The notes: a model not told the origin generated them from the letters alone. A DNA stretch of 64,000 bases from Ulva prolifera (GCA_023078555.1 CM041197.1:5353810-5417809), one strand, 5' to 3'; counted from the stretch's first letter, positions 12,426-24,865 are shown. A program made the numbers and translations.

Positions 12426-13169
12426 CCCCTCTGGGTCCACCCCGCAGCTGATGTAATCTGGTGCCGCCCTTCTTTCTAGCGCAGCTGCCCCGCACCTCCC
12501 TGAGCTGGCAGCGTCCGATGCTGGCAGAAAAATAGCATCATTTCACAAAAAACTGTCCTAGCCGTGTCTGAGCCGCAACGCTAGACTGAGACGCGCAACC
12601 TGGTCCTGCGCCAACTTGCCACAACGTACTGCCTGACAGTCCAGATGCCTACGGCTTTCATAAACAGATCTACATGGCTGCAGTCTGGCTCGGAGCGTTG
12701 TTCGAGGTCTGACCACCTCCACAAGAGTGCGTAGCTGCTTACAGCATCCTACCACCCCCGGCCGCACAGACGGCATAAGCGCAGTGCAGTGGTGATTGGT
12801 ACGCGACAGACGCCTGGTGTGGCCTGCCGCTACTGCCAGGCTCATGTGAGGAACGGGCAGAGGCATCAGATGTGATGCAGAGCTGCATTGCAGCACCAGG
12901 CGCTCGAGAGCAGACACATAGCGCGGCAGATGTGACTTCTGTGGATCCTGGAGGCTGTGGAAGTATGGGGTGCTGCTGCTGCTCCCATTCACTCTGTTGC
13001 ACACTCCATGGGGTGCTGCTGCTGCTCCAGGCGAGACTACCCAGCGCAAGCGCTGCTCTGCTGTAGCCATGCCACGGCGTGAGCATCTGAGTGACAGCTG
13101 TGTGTGAGCTGGCATCGCTGCTGTCAAAGCCGGCAGCAGCTCCTTGGGGGATGCACTGCAGCTGTTGAA
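11121..13169. other. No further gene recognised; poly-C tract inside
   Basis: About 2 kb. The first part may hold further exons or the 3' UTR of the adenylate-kinase-like gene, but no domain was recognised. The long minus-strand frame across 10.9-11.9 kb is the antisense of GC-rich kinase exon 3. A 41-nt poly-C run is at 12384-12424. Confidence 0.45.
12384..12424. repeat. Poly-C homopolymer, 41 nt
   Basis: An uninterrupted run of C on the + strand, preceded by ATCACA. Unlike the other homopolymers in the window, no 5' splice site of a recognised gene lies within 10 nt. The nearest + strand GT is about 24 nt upstream. Confidence 0.95.
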
Positions 13170-14674
13170 TCACTGGTTTGGAGGCACATATCGGCGGCCA
13201 TCGATGGAGCCAGATGTTGGACCCATCTGTGAAGTCGAGACGACCTCGTTGCGAGAAGTGCCGTAGTGCTTGGCCAGGTATCGTGCCCCGTCTGCTTCAC
13301 CAGCAACGCCACCCTTTGAGCCCAGCTTCCTTCTGACATACCAGAGGAGGTAACTGGCCAGACACAGCACTACGATGGCTGCAAGCGTACACCATAGAGT
13401 GAGACGCACACATGGAAAACTCTTGCTGATCACGGGGCTAGTGAGGCAGGGCGGGCACAGCGCGCAAAGTGCGGTGCAGTGAGCGAGGGAGCAAAGCCAG
13501 TGTTTCGCAGCTCGCATTCGCGTCTGGGTGCGTTTCATGTACGCCACCCCAGAAAACGAATGATGCCACCGCAGAACATAATTGGCACTTGAGCAATGTC
13601 CGTCGAGCTTTTGCAGGCCTCTTGATTGACGCATAGAGCCCGGCATTCAGTACCGCCACTGTGCAAGGCATTCAGGCAAAAAGACGATGCGGAACGCACC
13701 AACGCCTGCGACAACGCCAAACGCCCATAATTTGCTGTCGGAGCCCTCGTCGCCTCCGGCCTCAAGTACCCCAGGAGCCACTGGCGCATCTGCGGCAGTG
13801 GACGCTGCAGCCGAATACATCCTCACTTCCGGTCCGAACTGCTCCGCAGCTACAATTGCGTCGGGGACCGCAGCTTCCATGGACTTGCAATACATCGTGC
13901 TGTCTGTGAACTCAAATCGAATTTGTGGTCCAGAAAGCGAGTCAAAGGCCAACAGAAACACGTAGACAGCTGTGCCGTTCGCGTTGTCAACTAACTTGCC
14001 GGTCTCGAAGCTAGCATTTGCCTGTCTCTGGGTCATCAGAGGCGCGAATTGGTCACTTACACCCCTCACAAACTGCATAGACTGATGGATATTGCTTTGA
14101 AGTTCTCGCGGTTGCGGCGCTTGCACCAAGTCAGAGCCACCTCATTGACGCACCGTGCATGTTTGCATCCCAATTGTCGAGCTAGATATCTTGTGCAGAG
14201 TACCATATACTCTGTTGGTCTCCGGGAAGTCGTAATTCACAAGGCTGCAATTGTGATAGTGGAGAGTCGATCCCTGACCCATAGTCAATTCGCCTCGGCT
14301 GCTGTGGTAGTTAAAGTACTTGCCCCCGCAGTCGATGACAACTTGCTGATTCTCAAGTATGTCCAGGGCCGGCGAATCGTCCAGCGACCAAACCCTGCAA
14401 AACAGCCTTAGACTCCGCGACCTGCCGGCACGCACGCCCGGGTGTGTAGCCTGTGACACTCAGCTAGCTCAAACATCGAAGCAGCGTACTGTCCGTCGTC
14501 TTCACCAATAAACTTTATACATGACGATTGCTTAGCTGCATCTGCATATATGACTTCTTGGAGAGTGTCCACTGATGATATCCCTGTGCAGAAATGAGAC
14601 GTGCTGATACCGCCTTGCCCCAACGCAGATCGCAGTGACGCTAACAGTACGACAAACACGGTAAAGGTCTTCAT
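13170..14674 (-). CDS. Secreted-domain, single-pass membrane protein, function unknown
   Basis: Proposed four exons, all in phase: 14674-14436, 14394-14154, 14072-13700, 13378-13170 (353 aa). The protein begins MKTFTVFVVLLASLRSALGQ, a classic signal peptide. The ectodomain is about 270 residues with several cysteines (HFCTGIS, SSCIKFIG, VIDCGGKYF, YHNCSLVNY, TMYCKS). Its phrases LDILENQQVVIDCGG and LTMGQGSTLHYHNC resemble strands of parallel beta-helix or pectate-lyase-like folds; this is an impression, not a match. A single membrane helix spans the last junction (VVAGVAIVVLCLASYLLWYV), followed by RRKLGSKGG and a cytoplasmic tail of about 50 residues. Topology is therefore type I. No family was recognised, so it may be a lineage-specific surface protein. 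Confidence 0.75.
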
Positions 14675-15590
14675 GAGACGGGGCACAGGTGCTCCACGTA
14701 CAAGAATTGCTGGGACCTAAGGAAACGGCCGGTGCGCAGGACGCGCGCTGTTTCAGATTGGCACGATAGCTGTGATTTGAATGTAGGACCGCTTTGCAAC
14801 CACTTTTACATAACAGTGTAGAATATTTTCAAGCCAATTAACAGGCCAAGCGCTCCTACGCAATGATTCGTACGTCACCGATTGTTCTATCGCTCAAGCA
14901 TCTGTGGGATGCAGTTCGAACCGCCACACAATCTCAAGATGCTTAGTAACTTCGGTGGTTGAGCGGCGTAACTTGGTTCAGCATAGGTGTGTGAATGCAG
15001 TGCCTGACATCATCTGGGCGCGCGCTGCTGCTCCTTCATGCCAGTCTCGAGCATACAGCACGCTGCACACTGTGGAGCTCAGCCGATTTGGAGCAGAAGA
15101 CACACAACGGCCCGGGCACGTTGAGGAAGCCCGGAGTTGAGCCCTTCTGCAGTGTCCCTTCGTGTAGCTTTGATCACATTCGATGCCCTGACGTTATGCA
15201 GCATCACACACACTAACGTGACCAGCATGATGTCACGTACCCCAGTCAAACACCTGCGAGGTGCTGTGACTCACCGGCGATCGCTGTCGAGCCTGTGAAC
15301 ATCACCAATGTCGAGCCCTGGCCAAAGATCCCGATTCGTTATACACATAGATACCTCGCGCAGCTGGCAATTTGGAGGACGCCGCTAGTGAGCAGGCCTG
15401 CGCGAGCTGCATTCAGCCCTGTACTTCACGCGAGCCAGGCTTGCGTACGTGGCGAGCGAACATGCACCGTCACATAGAGTAGAAACCTCACCGTTGACAG
15501 CGACCCCAGCCGAGCGCGAACCATCACATGTGGGCCATGCAAAATCGGTTGACAATTGGCACTGCGACGAGCTTCCCCTCAGTAGTCTCG

Positions 15591-15658
15591 AGTACTTTCG
15601 TGTGCATGCAGTAATTATAATGCTAGTACTTTCGTGTGCATGCAGTAATTATACTGCT
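15591..15658. repeat. Direct tandem repeat, 34-bp unit x 2
   Basis: The two copies, 15591-15624 and 15625-15658, start AGTACTTTCGTGTGCATGCA and differ at one base near the end (ATAATGCT versus ATACTGCT). Confidence 0.92.
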
Positions 15659-16071
15659 GTAGCAGTATGTACGTGACGCATGACTACATGCATCTTCGCA
15701 TACGGCAATTCATGACGGTCTGAAGGTTGTCAGCAACGCATTGCAGTGCGCAAGTAATGCCGGCCTTGGTACCAGCAATGCCCACTGTGGACCTTCTGGG
15801 TAGAGGCCGCCAAGTCCGACCGTCCCACTCCACTATAGCGCTGCATGATACCTACCTCACAGACGACCTCCTGAACTACCAAAATTGGCCTGAACAACAT
15901 CGTGACAAACATACTACACATGCGACAGGCCCAGGACAGCACCACTCCAGACAGGCACACTCTACACCTCAAGTGATACTTGAGCTGTTACAAAGGTTTC
16001 TCGCATTTGTATGATCAGTGTTGGGTTCCCACCCGGTAGCGCCGTGCCCTGGTCTGCATGGACTGCAGCGC

Positions 16072-16161
16072 TTCATGCTGTGCTTCATGCTGTGCTTCAT
16101 GCTGTGCTTCATGCTGTGCTTCATCTTCATGCTGTGCTTCATGCTGTGCTTCATGCTGTGC
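16072..16161. repeat. Minisatellite, 12-bp unit TTCATGCTGTGC x 7
   Basis: Four exact units (16072-16119), a 6-bp partial unit (TTCATC), then three exact units (16126-16161). Because 12 is a multiple of 3, all frames stay open through it and give repetitive short peptides on both strands. These are not taken as genes. Confidence 0.95.
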
Positions 16162-16727
16162 GACAGCCCTTCAAACGACACAGCGCCAGAGCAGTGTTTG
16201 TTTTACACAAAGACACAGCTTGGAACAGTGGTCGTCAACACACTCCAACTCTGGCACACAAGGCATGATCCGCACTGCTTCTCCACAGAGCCATGGCGGC
16301 ACGCGAAGCCACCCGGCCAGTGCCGCGTCGGTCCCAAACTGCACACCAGCAGCACCCGACGCACACTAGACGCCGGCACAGTGCAGGCCGAACGCAACGG
16401 TGCTACGGGAGAAGTGGTCGGCGGCGAGGCGGCGAGGCGTCAGACGCCCTCGTCAGGCGGGGTCCCCCACAGCCGCTGCCGTGCCATCGCAGCAACCGCC
16501 GCGCCTCCACAACCACGGCGCTAGCCCAACGTCACACAGGAACACGATGCTCATGCCGCAGACACCCCCTCGAAGGCAGATCTGATCTGCAGTGCATGCG
16601 GCCGAGCAGCACAGGGCCGCAGCAGTTTGCGGCCCCCCTGCAGACACATGCGCTCCTGCGCAAGCCCGCCCAACCGCAGGCTGAGGAGCTCCCCACGCGC
16701 CGCCGCCGCACCACAGCAGCCCCCTCC

Positions 16728-18273
16728 TCAGGGCGCGAGCCCCTCACCCTCCGACTCGCCCTCCGACGCCGACTCGGGCCGCATCACCGCGTCGATCAGC
16801 GTGCGCAGCATGTCCTTGCTCAGCGTCGACTCGAGCGCCATCTCCTGGATCGTGCTGCCGGAGCGCGCGACCATGTCGTAGCGGCCGGGGGACTGCTCGC
16901 CGCCGAGCCAGAGCTCGAGCTCCTGCGACACGATGCCGGCCGTCGTCGCCTGGCGGCCGTACGCGACGCTGCCGACGCCCTCCGCCGACTTGAGCCGCGC
17001 GACCGTCGCCTCGAGGCCCGGCAGCGGCGCCGTCGCCTCCACCCACTCCACCTGCACCGGCACCCACCGCCGTCACGCGCCACACGGGTGAAGAACGCAC
17101 GACTCGGCGGCGGCTGTACCCCGCATGTGCCAGAGCCGGTGCGCCGTGCACAAGTTCTGGGCGCGCGCGATCTCTACATGCTGCAGCGGCCATGCATCAT
17201 GGCGCGTCAGAAAGTCGTGTATGTCGCCAAGGACAAGTGTCCGTGACTGCGTCGAGGAGCAAGGGTTTCCATCGTGCCACATGGGCAGCACATGAGAAGG
17301 AAGGTGCGCGCGCAGACACAGCAGCGCGGCAGGGGGCACCCGAAGCAGGACTGCTGCCCCCCCATGCATTGTGGCGCGTCTTGAGCGTCACGCGCGCGGC
17401 AGCGGGAGGCGCACCTCGGTGGAGCCCTTCTCGGGGGGCGCGATGATCGTGGCGAACGACTGCTTCAGGGGGTCGGGCTTGGTCTGCCGCAGCGACAGCG
17501 AGATGCGGCCGCGCGGCGGGTCCACGTCTGTCACCTTGCACTTGACCCACTCCCCTGCACCCCGGCGCACACCGTCACCACCCACTTGCCGCGCACGCTG
17601 CCTCACAGCTGCACGATGTGTGCTCAACCCGAGTACATGGACAGCGTGGGGGCGGGGGGTCTGCGTTCGCCGGAGGCGTGCAATGCGCCCTTCGCAGCAC
17701 GTGGAGTGATCTGTGCGCGTGCACCAGCACGTGATCTGGTCGGGCGCTGGGGCTGCGCCACGGGCACGCCGATGCTAGGCAAGGGTGCTGCTGCGCTGTG
17801 GCAGATGGGCAGCCGGGTGCGTTTGGCAGGGCAGACGAATGCGGTATACAATGCATGCACTGTACTTGCCGCATACACCATGACATCAACGCTGCGTGTG
17901 AGACCGACTCGCAGCCAGAGCAAGCAGTGACCAAGGCTACGACAGGGTCCGGGGCTGTGCGGGCGGCGCGGGGCTCAGAAGGATCCATTGGTTGTATCAT
18001 CAGCTCGCCCGGAGGCGATCATGATGAAGTGTAAACGTAGAGAACTCATCATCGCCCGCGCTGTGCATCACACGGCGCCCACCGGAACACACGGCACCTG
18101 CCTCCACCCCACAGGCACGGCAGCGGCCGCGACTGCACGCTGCGCACCCATTCACCCCGTTGCAACAACGGCACGGCGTATGCTGCTATTGGACAGTGTC
18201 ACCAGGCGGGTGGGACACAACCCAGGACAACAGGCATGGAACTCACAAACGCGCAGGGGCGGGCAGGAGAGAA

Positions 18274-18311
<38 letters not shown>

Positions 18312-18965
18312 TGCACACCGACGGACACGACGGCCTCGGGCACGGCGACGACGCCCCAGCTGAGCTCGGACTTGTGGATCAGCCCGCTCGCGGTGCGGCC
18401 GTCAGCGAGCGCGACATCAACAAACACCCCGTACCCCTCGATCCACGACACCTTGCCCTGCACACAGCCGGCGCGGTCCCTGTTATAGCAGGCATATGCC
18501 CCCTGACAGTATCGCCGGGTCAGCATGTAGCCAGCAATTCGCAGCCGCTCTATGTTGCCCGGTACGGTGCGTTTCGGGCGCGGCTGTTCAGAGGTACAGC
18601 TGGCCACATGTGCGCAGGTGTGTAGGCATGCATGATTATATAGCAGTACCCACTAGAACACAGACAGTTTTGCATTCGGGACATGTGAATTGGGGGAGTG
18701 ATACGAGTGCTCAGCGATGACCCCCATGTGCAGTACCAGATGAACAGCGCGCACCGGCGCGTAGCGATGAGGGGAGGGGGGGGAGGGGGGGGCACCTCGA
18801 CGACGGAGCCGACTTGGATGGTCTTGAGGAGCTCGGCCTGCAGCAGCTGCCGCTGCGACAGGATCATGCGGTTCTGCAGCTCGTCGACCTCCACAAACAG
18901 CGCGCGCACCTTCATGCCCTCCTCAGGCCGTCCTGACGGCGACACCATGCTGTTCGGGATGAATC
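16728..18965 (-). CDS. S1-domain RNA-binding protein (RLSB/PDE338/SRRP1-like), 5' part not found
   Basis: Likely a chloroplast protein that binds RNA through S1 (OB-fold) domains; the land-plant relatives act on plastid transcripts. Exons seen, all in phase: 18965-18796, 18457-18319, 17554-17415, 17051-16728. The first holds the end of one S1 domain (FIPNSMV, then VRALFVEVDELQNRMILS). A second S1 domain is built across three exons: GSVVE-GKVSWIEGYGVFVDV, GLIHKSELSW, then VSVG-EWVKCKVTDVDPPRGRISLSL. The C-terminal exon matches the family tail: VSQELELWLGG, then YDMVARSGSTIQEMALE. The frame enters exon 18965 in phase 1 from an upstream exon that should end in Gly. I could not find that exon, any N-terminal S1 repeat or a transit peptide between 18.97 and 20.3 kb. 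Two of the introns open with C-rich tracts. Confidence 0.8.
18274..18310. repeat. Poly-G (poly-C in sense of S1 gene), 37 nt, at intron start
   Basis: On the coding (minus) strand the exon ends at 18319 and the intron reads GTGTGCAT followed by 37 C. The tract thus begins at intron position 9. Confidence 0.93.
18771..18792. repeat. Impure poly-G (poly-C in sense) at intron start
   Basis: On the minus strand the exon ends GTCGAG at 18796 and the intron reads GTGCCCCCCCTCCCCCCCCT. The tract is C-rich with two interruptions and begins at intron position 4. It looks like an interrupted version of the pure runs. Confidence 0.9.
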
Positions 18966-20484
18966 CTGCACACCGCCGCGCAGTCATGCCGAGATGACGT
19001 GGCGCATGATCGCGGTTGCGAGGAGGGAGGTGTAAGTGGCTTTGGGGGCCGCAGGGTGAGTGCGGCGTGGCACACAGCAGGGTGCTTAGGGTCCACCCAT
19101 TTCGCCTTCTGAAGGGATACAAAGACGATGTGAGCGGCTACTTGTGAAGACGATGCGAGCGGCCTGTGGTTTAATGCCCAGCGGAGCGCAGTGGCAAATA
19201 GAAGGTGTGGGCTTGGATGAAGAGCTGTTGCCAGGCGTGGCCAGATCCGCACATGGCCGGCTGCAAGTGTGTGCACTTGCAGCAATCAGATGGAGATTTC
19301 AATACATAAAAGTGCTGAGCACATGTCCTGGCGATTAACCATACGCAACTGCTACGTTTGTTGTGCTGGAGGTGGCACGAGCGGCTGCTGCACAAAAGCC
19401 AGAAGGCCACAATGCGCAATCAGATCATTGGAATTTGTGGCACCCACGACAAACCCTTTTACCAGTGTAGTGAGTTGATATGGCGAATCGTGGAGCTTGC
19501 CGCCTGCACGTATCTGGAGGATCTATGATGATTGCGCACCGCTCGTACCCCAGCAATCTACGAGAACTCCACCCCGGTTCACCCCGCGAACCACGCCTTC
19601 AAATACTTCCCCAGATTCATACAGTGTCCTTGCTCGTTGCCAGGCATCTACGGACTGGCCCGCACTGGACGCACAGCATGAAACATGCCTTGTGGTCAGC
19701 GGACGGATAGATGGGCTACACTCCAGTTTCGGCCATCTGCACGCTCATTGTAGCTGCGTTTATACATTTTTGAGTCAGTTAGTGCACATGACTTGCGCCC
19801 AGGCGTCGCCAGCTCGAGCGTACCTGTTGTGTGCTTGGCAGCCACGCATCATCGAGGTTTGACGACCATGAGCCTGAACACATCGGCATGTCATCGACAG
19901 TCAGCGCATGAGCATAATCTTGCAGCCAAAACAATCTTGAACGCACCTTGCAGCATGGAAGCTGCGCAGAGCGCAGGTTAGATGCAGCTCTCATCCACGC
20001 CCGGTCGCAGATCAGGAGCAAGTGAGCACAGTGATGCGTAGGCCTTCAAAATATCGTGAACGGGTGTTTTGTACCTTCTTGATCAGGTCCGCCCGCACGT
20101 GGTTGGGCCGGACATTTGTGTTGCACACTGCACAGGGGATAGCGGAAGAAATGTGAAAATTGTAGCACTTGGTGGTCAGCTGCATGAAATGGCGACGCCA
20201 TCTGTTGATACATGTTTACACTGGTGCTTGCAAGCATCCAGAAGGCACGCACGCTGCGCGAAGCCGGCTGTACGTTGACCTGGCGCTCCTCTGACACCTG
20301 TGGCCACTAATGCACTGTCACCACATCTTCGCCGTTTACGGTGCATTTAACTCCGAGCTCGTCCACTGCCGTGCCAGATCCTGGTGTGGGAGCATGAAGG
20401 AATACCTTCCTTACCACATCATACCTGACACACGCTTGACTCATGCAGCAGCTCCACCATCAGCTGACTGCGACCGTTCCTTGA

Positions 20485-20545
20485 CATCATTCGGCGTATT
20501 TCCTGGTGCACTGTGCACATCATTCGGCGTATTTCCTGGTGCACT
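20485..20545. repeat. Direct tandem repeat, 33-bp period, ~1.85 copies
   Basis: CATCATTCGGCGTATTTCCT begins at 20485 and again at 20518; the match ends at 20545. Confidence 0.88.
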
Positions 20546-22284
20546 CCATGGAGCTAGCTATGGCAACATGCCAGGCCACTCCAAGCACACGATCAGCCCC
20601 GCAGGAACTCTTGCAGCGATTTGTGGATAAGCTCTTTTTCAGATGGGCGGGACAGGTTCAGGCCACGGCCCAGGATTCATGATAGTGAGCCATCATGATG
20701 ATCTATCAACTCACAGCAGAGGATGCCCATGGCACCTGCTCTCAGCTGCTTACAAGCTGTGGATTCGACCCCAACCTGTCCGACAATGACAAACACAGCT
20801 AGGTACGTTGCACTGTAGGTTGCTCAGACTTGCCGACAGCACAACACTTACACTTACACTGCCAAGCACAATACCACTACAAACCAGGAGTCCTGCCCCA
20901 TGCCATGCACCTCAGCAGAACTAGGTGCCACAGCTGCACTACGTGTGCTGCAGCTGTCTTGGCATCTGTGCAGCTCAGGAGGCCCCCCCAAGTGCCACAC
21001 CTGTCCATCTGAGCTGCTCTGGAATCGTGTACAAAACCGACATGCCCGCTTCCGGGGCACACAGGGCTAAACCGCCGGGTGTCTCAAACCACACCATCGC
21101 CCACTCTATCGGCGATGTACCATTGATTCTACGCTATTCCTGCGGCAACAGTGGCGAATCTGCAGGGGCACCGAGCAGTGCCGCGTGATAGTACTGCGAG
21201 TGTGGTGACTGCCATGGGGCGCTGCCTGCTGTTGTCCTAGGCCTAAGCTCTCATGAACACACAGCAGCCACCGCCAGCATCCAGAAGCACCACCTGCCAA
21301 GCCCATGGCATTGGGCTGTTGTTGATGGCAACGTGCTGTAGTTTCTGCTGGTGCTCTGCCAGCCAATGGTCCGAGCGTTTGAAATATGCTTACCACCCGC
21401 CAACCCCATGTGGAGAGCCCCGACCTGGTTCAGCTGCTCTGGTCCTGCCTGGCCTAGGATGATCACCTCAAGATGATGGCAGGCATGTAGCCTCGGGTCA
21501 TCAGCAAGCATGCTGTCCTCGACGCGATCTCGCCCCGCATGCCCCACATTGATATGAGTGCACAAACGCGAGATGCTGTCCAGCCAGAGCGGGATGGCAT
21601 GCGTAACAATGCGAGATCATGTGTGTGAATGGCTGGCCAACGTTCCATGTCAACTCAGACGACGATCATCATGCGGCTAAGCGAGGCACTGGTCCTGAAA
21701 TCCAGTGAAACGGCCCAATGTCTCAACATCTGGGATTCTTCCTGGTGACCGGGGCAGACTCCAAACGGCGACCAACGGTCTAACAGGCATACTTACACCA
21801 GTGGTCACACGTGTCTGTTCTGCTGTTACGAATATATTTGCCCGAATATCCTGTGCCAGGTGTGTACGCAAGTGGTCAGGCCCACCTGCTGTGCTCTTTG
21901 ACTGACATCGATCCGCCGCTCACCTGTGCACCGCAGCTGCAGCCCTACCAGCCCCAACACCTGCGCAAATTGGAACCGAAAACTGCTGCAGTCATGCTTG
22001 CGCCAGAGCTCCAGTGGAGCAGATACTGCATGTGCATGGACTTGCTGCAACACTCCGACAATGTGAAGACCCAGTTGGCCTTCCTGTCCTACCGCCGCTG
22101 GACCCTGCATCCAATGACAACACGTCCTAGATTCCAGCATGCCATCGTCCGTCGGCATGGTCTCTCGAGGACAGGTTGAGAAGGCTGGGATGCTGCGACC
22201 AGGGATCTCACAGCATGAAGGGATCAACACCTGGAACTCACCAGTCTGCGAAACTCGAGATTTTGCTGACACGATGTGCTTCTG

Positions 22285-22376
22285 AGTTGGGGAACCTGAG
22301 GAGTCCAGAGCTACAACTCAAATCACAGGCCATCAAAATGGCCAACACAGCTCTAGACTCCTCAAGTTCCCCAACT
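22285..22376. repeat. Foldback hairpin: 28-bp arms, 36-nt loop
   Basis: The left arm (22285-22312, starts AGTTGGGGAACCTGAGGAGT) and the right arm (22349-22376) pair over 28 bp with two mismatches. The loop contains its own small hairpin, GGCCAT-CAAA-ATGGCC. No terminal direct repeats or transposase were seen. It could be a miniature inverted-repeat element or a small-RNA precursor. Confidence 0.85.
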
Positions 22377-24865
22377 AGTGGCCCAACATGTGTTGGGGTG
22401 TGACGATCAGCAAGTGAGAGATATACGACTGGGAAAAGCTTTGCTGATATCGTTGAAGGTATATGTGCGCTGCTGAGCGTAGCGTCACCTTGTTTTCATG
22501 GTTTTGCAAGGATCGGGCTGGCAGGCACGGCACTCGGGTCTGCATCTCAATCTACCGACTGCGCACAGGCAGCCAGAATGGCCGTATCAGCATGTATGGG
22601 CTCGACGAGGATTGGCTTTTCCATCACAAGATTTGTCTGGAGCCATCCAGATGTAAACAAATTCGGGCGATACCCATCCAGCGCTGCTTTGCCGTTTACA
22701 TGCCAGTCCCAGCTGACAAGTTTATCCACTGTAAAGAAGAAGAAGACTCAAGAGCATGTTATGTTCAATGGTCTATGCTCAACGATCTGCTTCACGTAGC
22801 CATGTACGTGAAACTGCAGACAGGCGACCGTTCTCAGCAGCAACCTTAGAAACCCACATTTCGTCGTGTCCAGGACTGTCGTCCCTCATGGCGTACGCGT
22901 TCGGCTAGAAAGGCCGGCCTTGACCACTGCGGCTCGATGTGAGTCGACCGACCGCTCCAATACGTAAGAACGTAGAATCGTGCATAGCACACATATCTGA
23001 ATTGGATGCAACGTGGACGTTGTGAAAGTACTTTGTGTTCGCATTGTGAATGGTGAGGATGAGTGTGCAGTGTGCACTGGTGCAGGATAAGAAGGAAGGG
23101 GGGAACATGCAACGAATACTTCACCTGCTTGACCTGTCATCAATGCATGGGCAAACAGCTCCAAGCATGCATCTTACGCTGCTGTATACTTGTATGACCC
23201 GATGTGGGTCACGTTTCCCGCGACCCCATCTTTTGTAGCGACCTGACCTGCAAGCTGGGGCTGCATCCCCACGCAAACATGCAGACATGATTTGCCAGCA
23301 ACCTTCCCTTTACCCTTTGCCAGAATTAAACGCCGTCCTGTGGCGGTGAACATACACGACGCAACTTTCCGATGCACTTGTCATCGGCAGCAGCCAGCGT
23401 CAGGCTGACTGTGCCCTGACGTCGGATCAGACAAGCGCTCAAACCCTTGCAGCGCGCTGCTATACAGACTGCATGTAAGGACGTGCAACACAAGTTGCTG
23501 CATGGGTCACGCCATGGTGCACCATCGGCTCCGCCACGGCGCGCGTGGGAATGGGTGGCGCGCTGTACGCAAACCATCAGCTGACTGGTCAGTGCTTACT
23601 TGCCCACTCGTTGTTCAAGCAGCATCCCTATTTGTCGGAGCAGTGCCATGTATCATGTGTCTGAGACAAGATAGCAACGGGCACATCGCGGTGTCCACTT
23701 CCTGAATTGGGTGGCTGCACGAGGAAACGAGACACCCAACGCATATGGTTGACGGGCCAAGGCTGCCAGTGACCGCAGCTTGTGAGAACGACCACCGCAA
23801 GGGCTTCCGCGCGGTCTTCTGCCTTCAAGTCGGCAGCTTTTTTTGCCTAGCTTCCTGTGATCAGATTAGTTGCGTTGCAAGGCTGCTGCACAATTCCATG
23901 TAAAAAGTGCCTCAGACGCTGGACTTCGTAGTATCCATCCTCCGCGCTGCGACGCATCAATGAAATCGGCACATATTGTGTCACCACAGGACGAACTGCT
24001 AAGGTTTGACCGGAAATGCACGTCCCAGGGCAACAGCGCGGCATTAGACCCGGCATACAGGGGTCTTGTAGTACACAACTCGGACCTGGCCAGGTATGGC
24101 TTAGAACTTGCTTATTTGCCTCGGAATGTGCTCGTATCTGATGCAGTGTTGCAGACGTAAAGGTGCAGGTCGGGAACGTACCTTTTCACACACTTCGGGA
24201 GGCAGTACTGCCCGAGCTGAGGCCATGTCGGCAGTGCCAACGACGCTGTCGAAGCATTTGCAAAGTATCGGCAGCTCTAGAAGAGAATCTTTCTCTGCAG
24301 CATCCAGTGCTCACAAAGTGCGTAACTGGCTGTACTTCTGACGTGGCAATGGCGTGGCGCGCATTCGGTGGTGCTGACGTGACCCGCTCATTGTCTGCAA
24401 AGACTGCTGTATGTCCGAGTAGCCGACGGCGTGTGTAATATGTCACTTTGTGTTGCTGTCGGGCGGTCTTGAGTGCAGTAGTGACAGCCGGCCTGCCTGG
24501 GATCGTCCACCTGCGTCCCAAGGCCAGCTCCCGGTAGCACTCCGTGATGTCATAAACGCCAACTGATATTTGGTGTGCAATTCTCGCTGGGCTGTAGTTG
24601 CGTTGTTGCGCGATCGATTGTGCCCAGGCTCCAGGTGTATTCCTGACGTTGTGTTCGCGGTCCGCGACTGAAACTTTGCAGCGTGTGTATCACAATAACT
24701 CCCTACGTGAGTCGTTAACGTGTCAAACTTGGCTATCAAGTGAAGAGGTGTAGGTTATTGCTTGCCAAACGTTCCGGCAGTCACGAGCGCCGATCAATTC
24801 GAAGTGCTGCGATTGAAGAACATCAGCTTCTTCTTTTCCACCCATGAGTGGTGCCGGGACTTTCG

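Larger units (their letters stand above)
14675..16727. other. Intergenic, tandem repeats
   Basis: No supported gene. Likely holds the upstream region of the minus-strand membrane protein gene and the 3' flank of the minus-strand S1 gene. Contains the 34-bp repeat at 15591 and the 12-bp array at 16072. Confidence 0.5.
18966..24865. other. Gene-poor region, about 5.9 kb
   Basis: No exon could be assigned to a family on either strand. The left 1.3 kb should contain the missing 5' exons of the S1 gene. The rest shows only short unsupported frames, a 33-bp direct repeat (20485) and a long inverted repeat (22285). Either regulatory or spacer DNA, or genes too diverged to recognise. Confidence 0.45.

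Noticed and set aside
12240-12440. Gly-rich small protein from the 41-nt homopolymer
   Set aside because: The frame is open only because of the homopolymer; there is no splice or family support.
16072-16161. CRISPR-like array
   Set aside because: The units abut without spacers, and the host is eukaryotic with introns.
16011-16524. Repetitive Cys/Phe/Met protein from the 12-bp array
   Set aside because: A 12-bp tandem array keeps all frames open. The peptides differ by frame and none has conserved flanks.
18923-19285. N-terminal exon of the S1 protein (KAKWVDPKHPAV segment)
   Set aside because: A fair acceptor (CCCTTCAG) precedes it, but the residues do not resemble S1 or transit sequence and no in-phase join to the 18965 exon was found.
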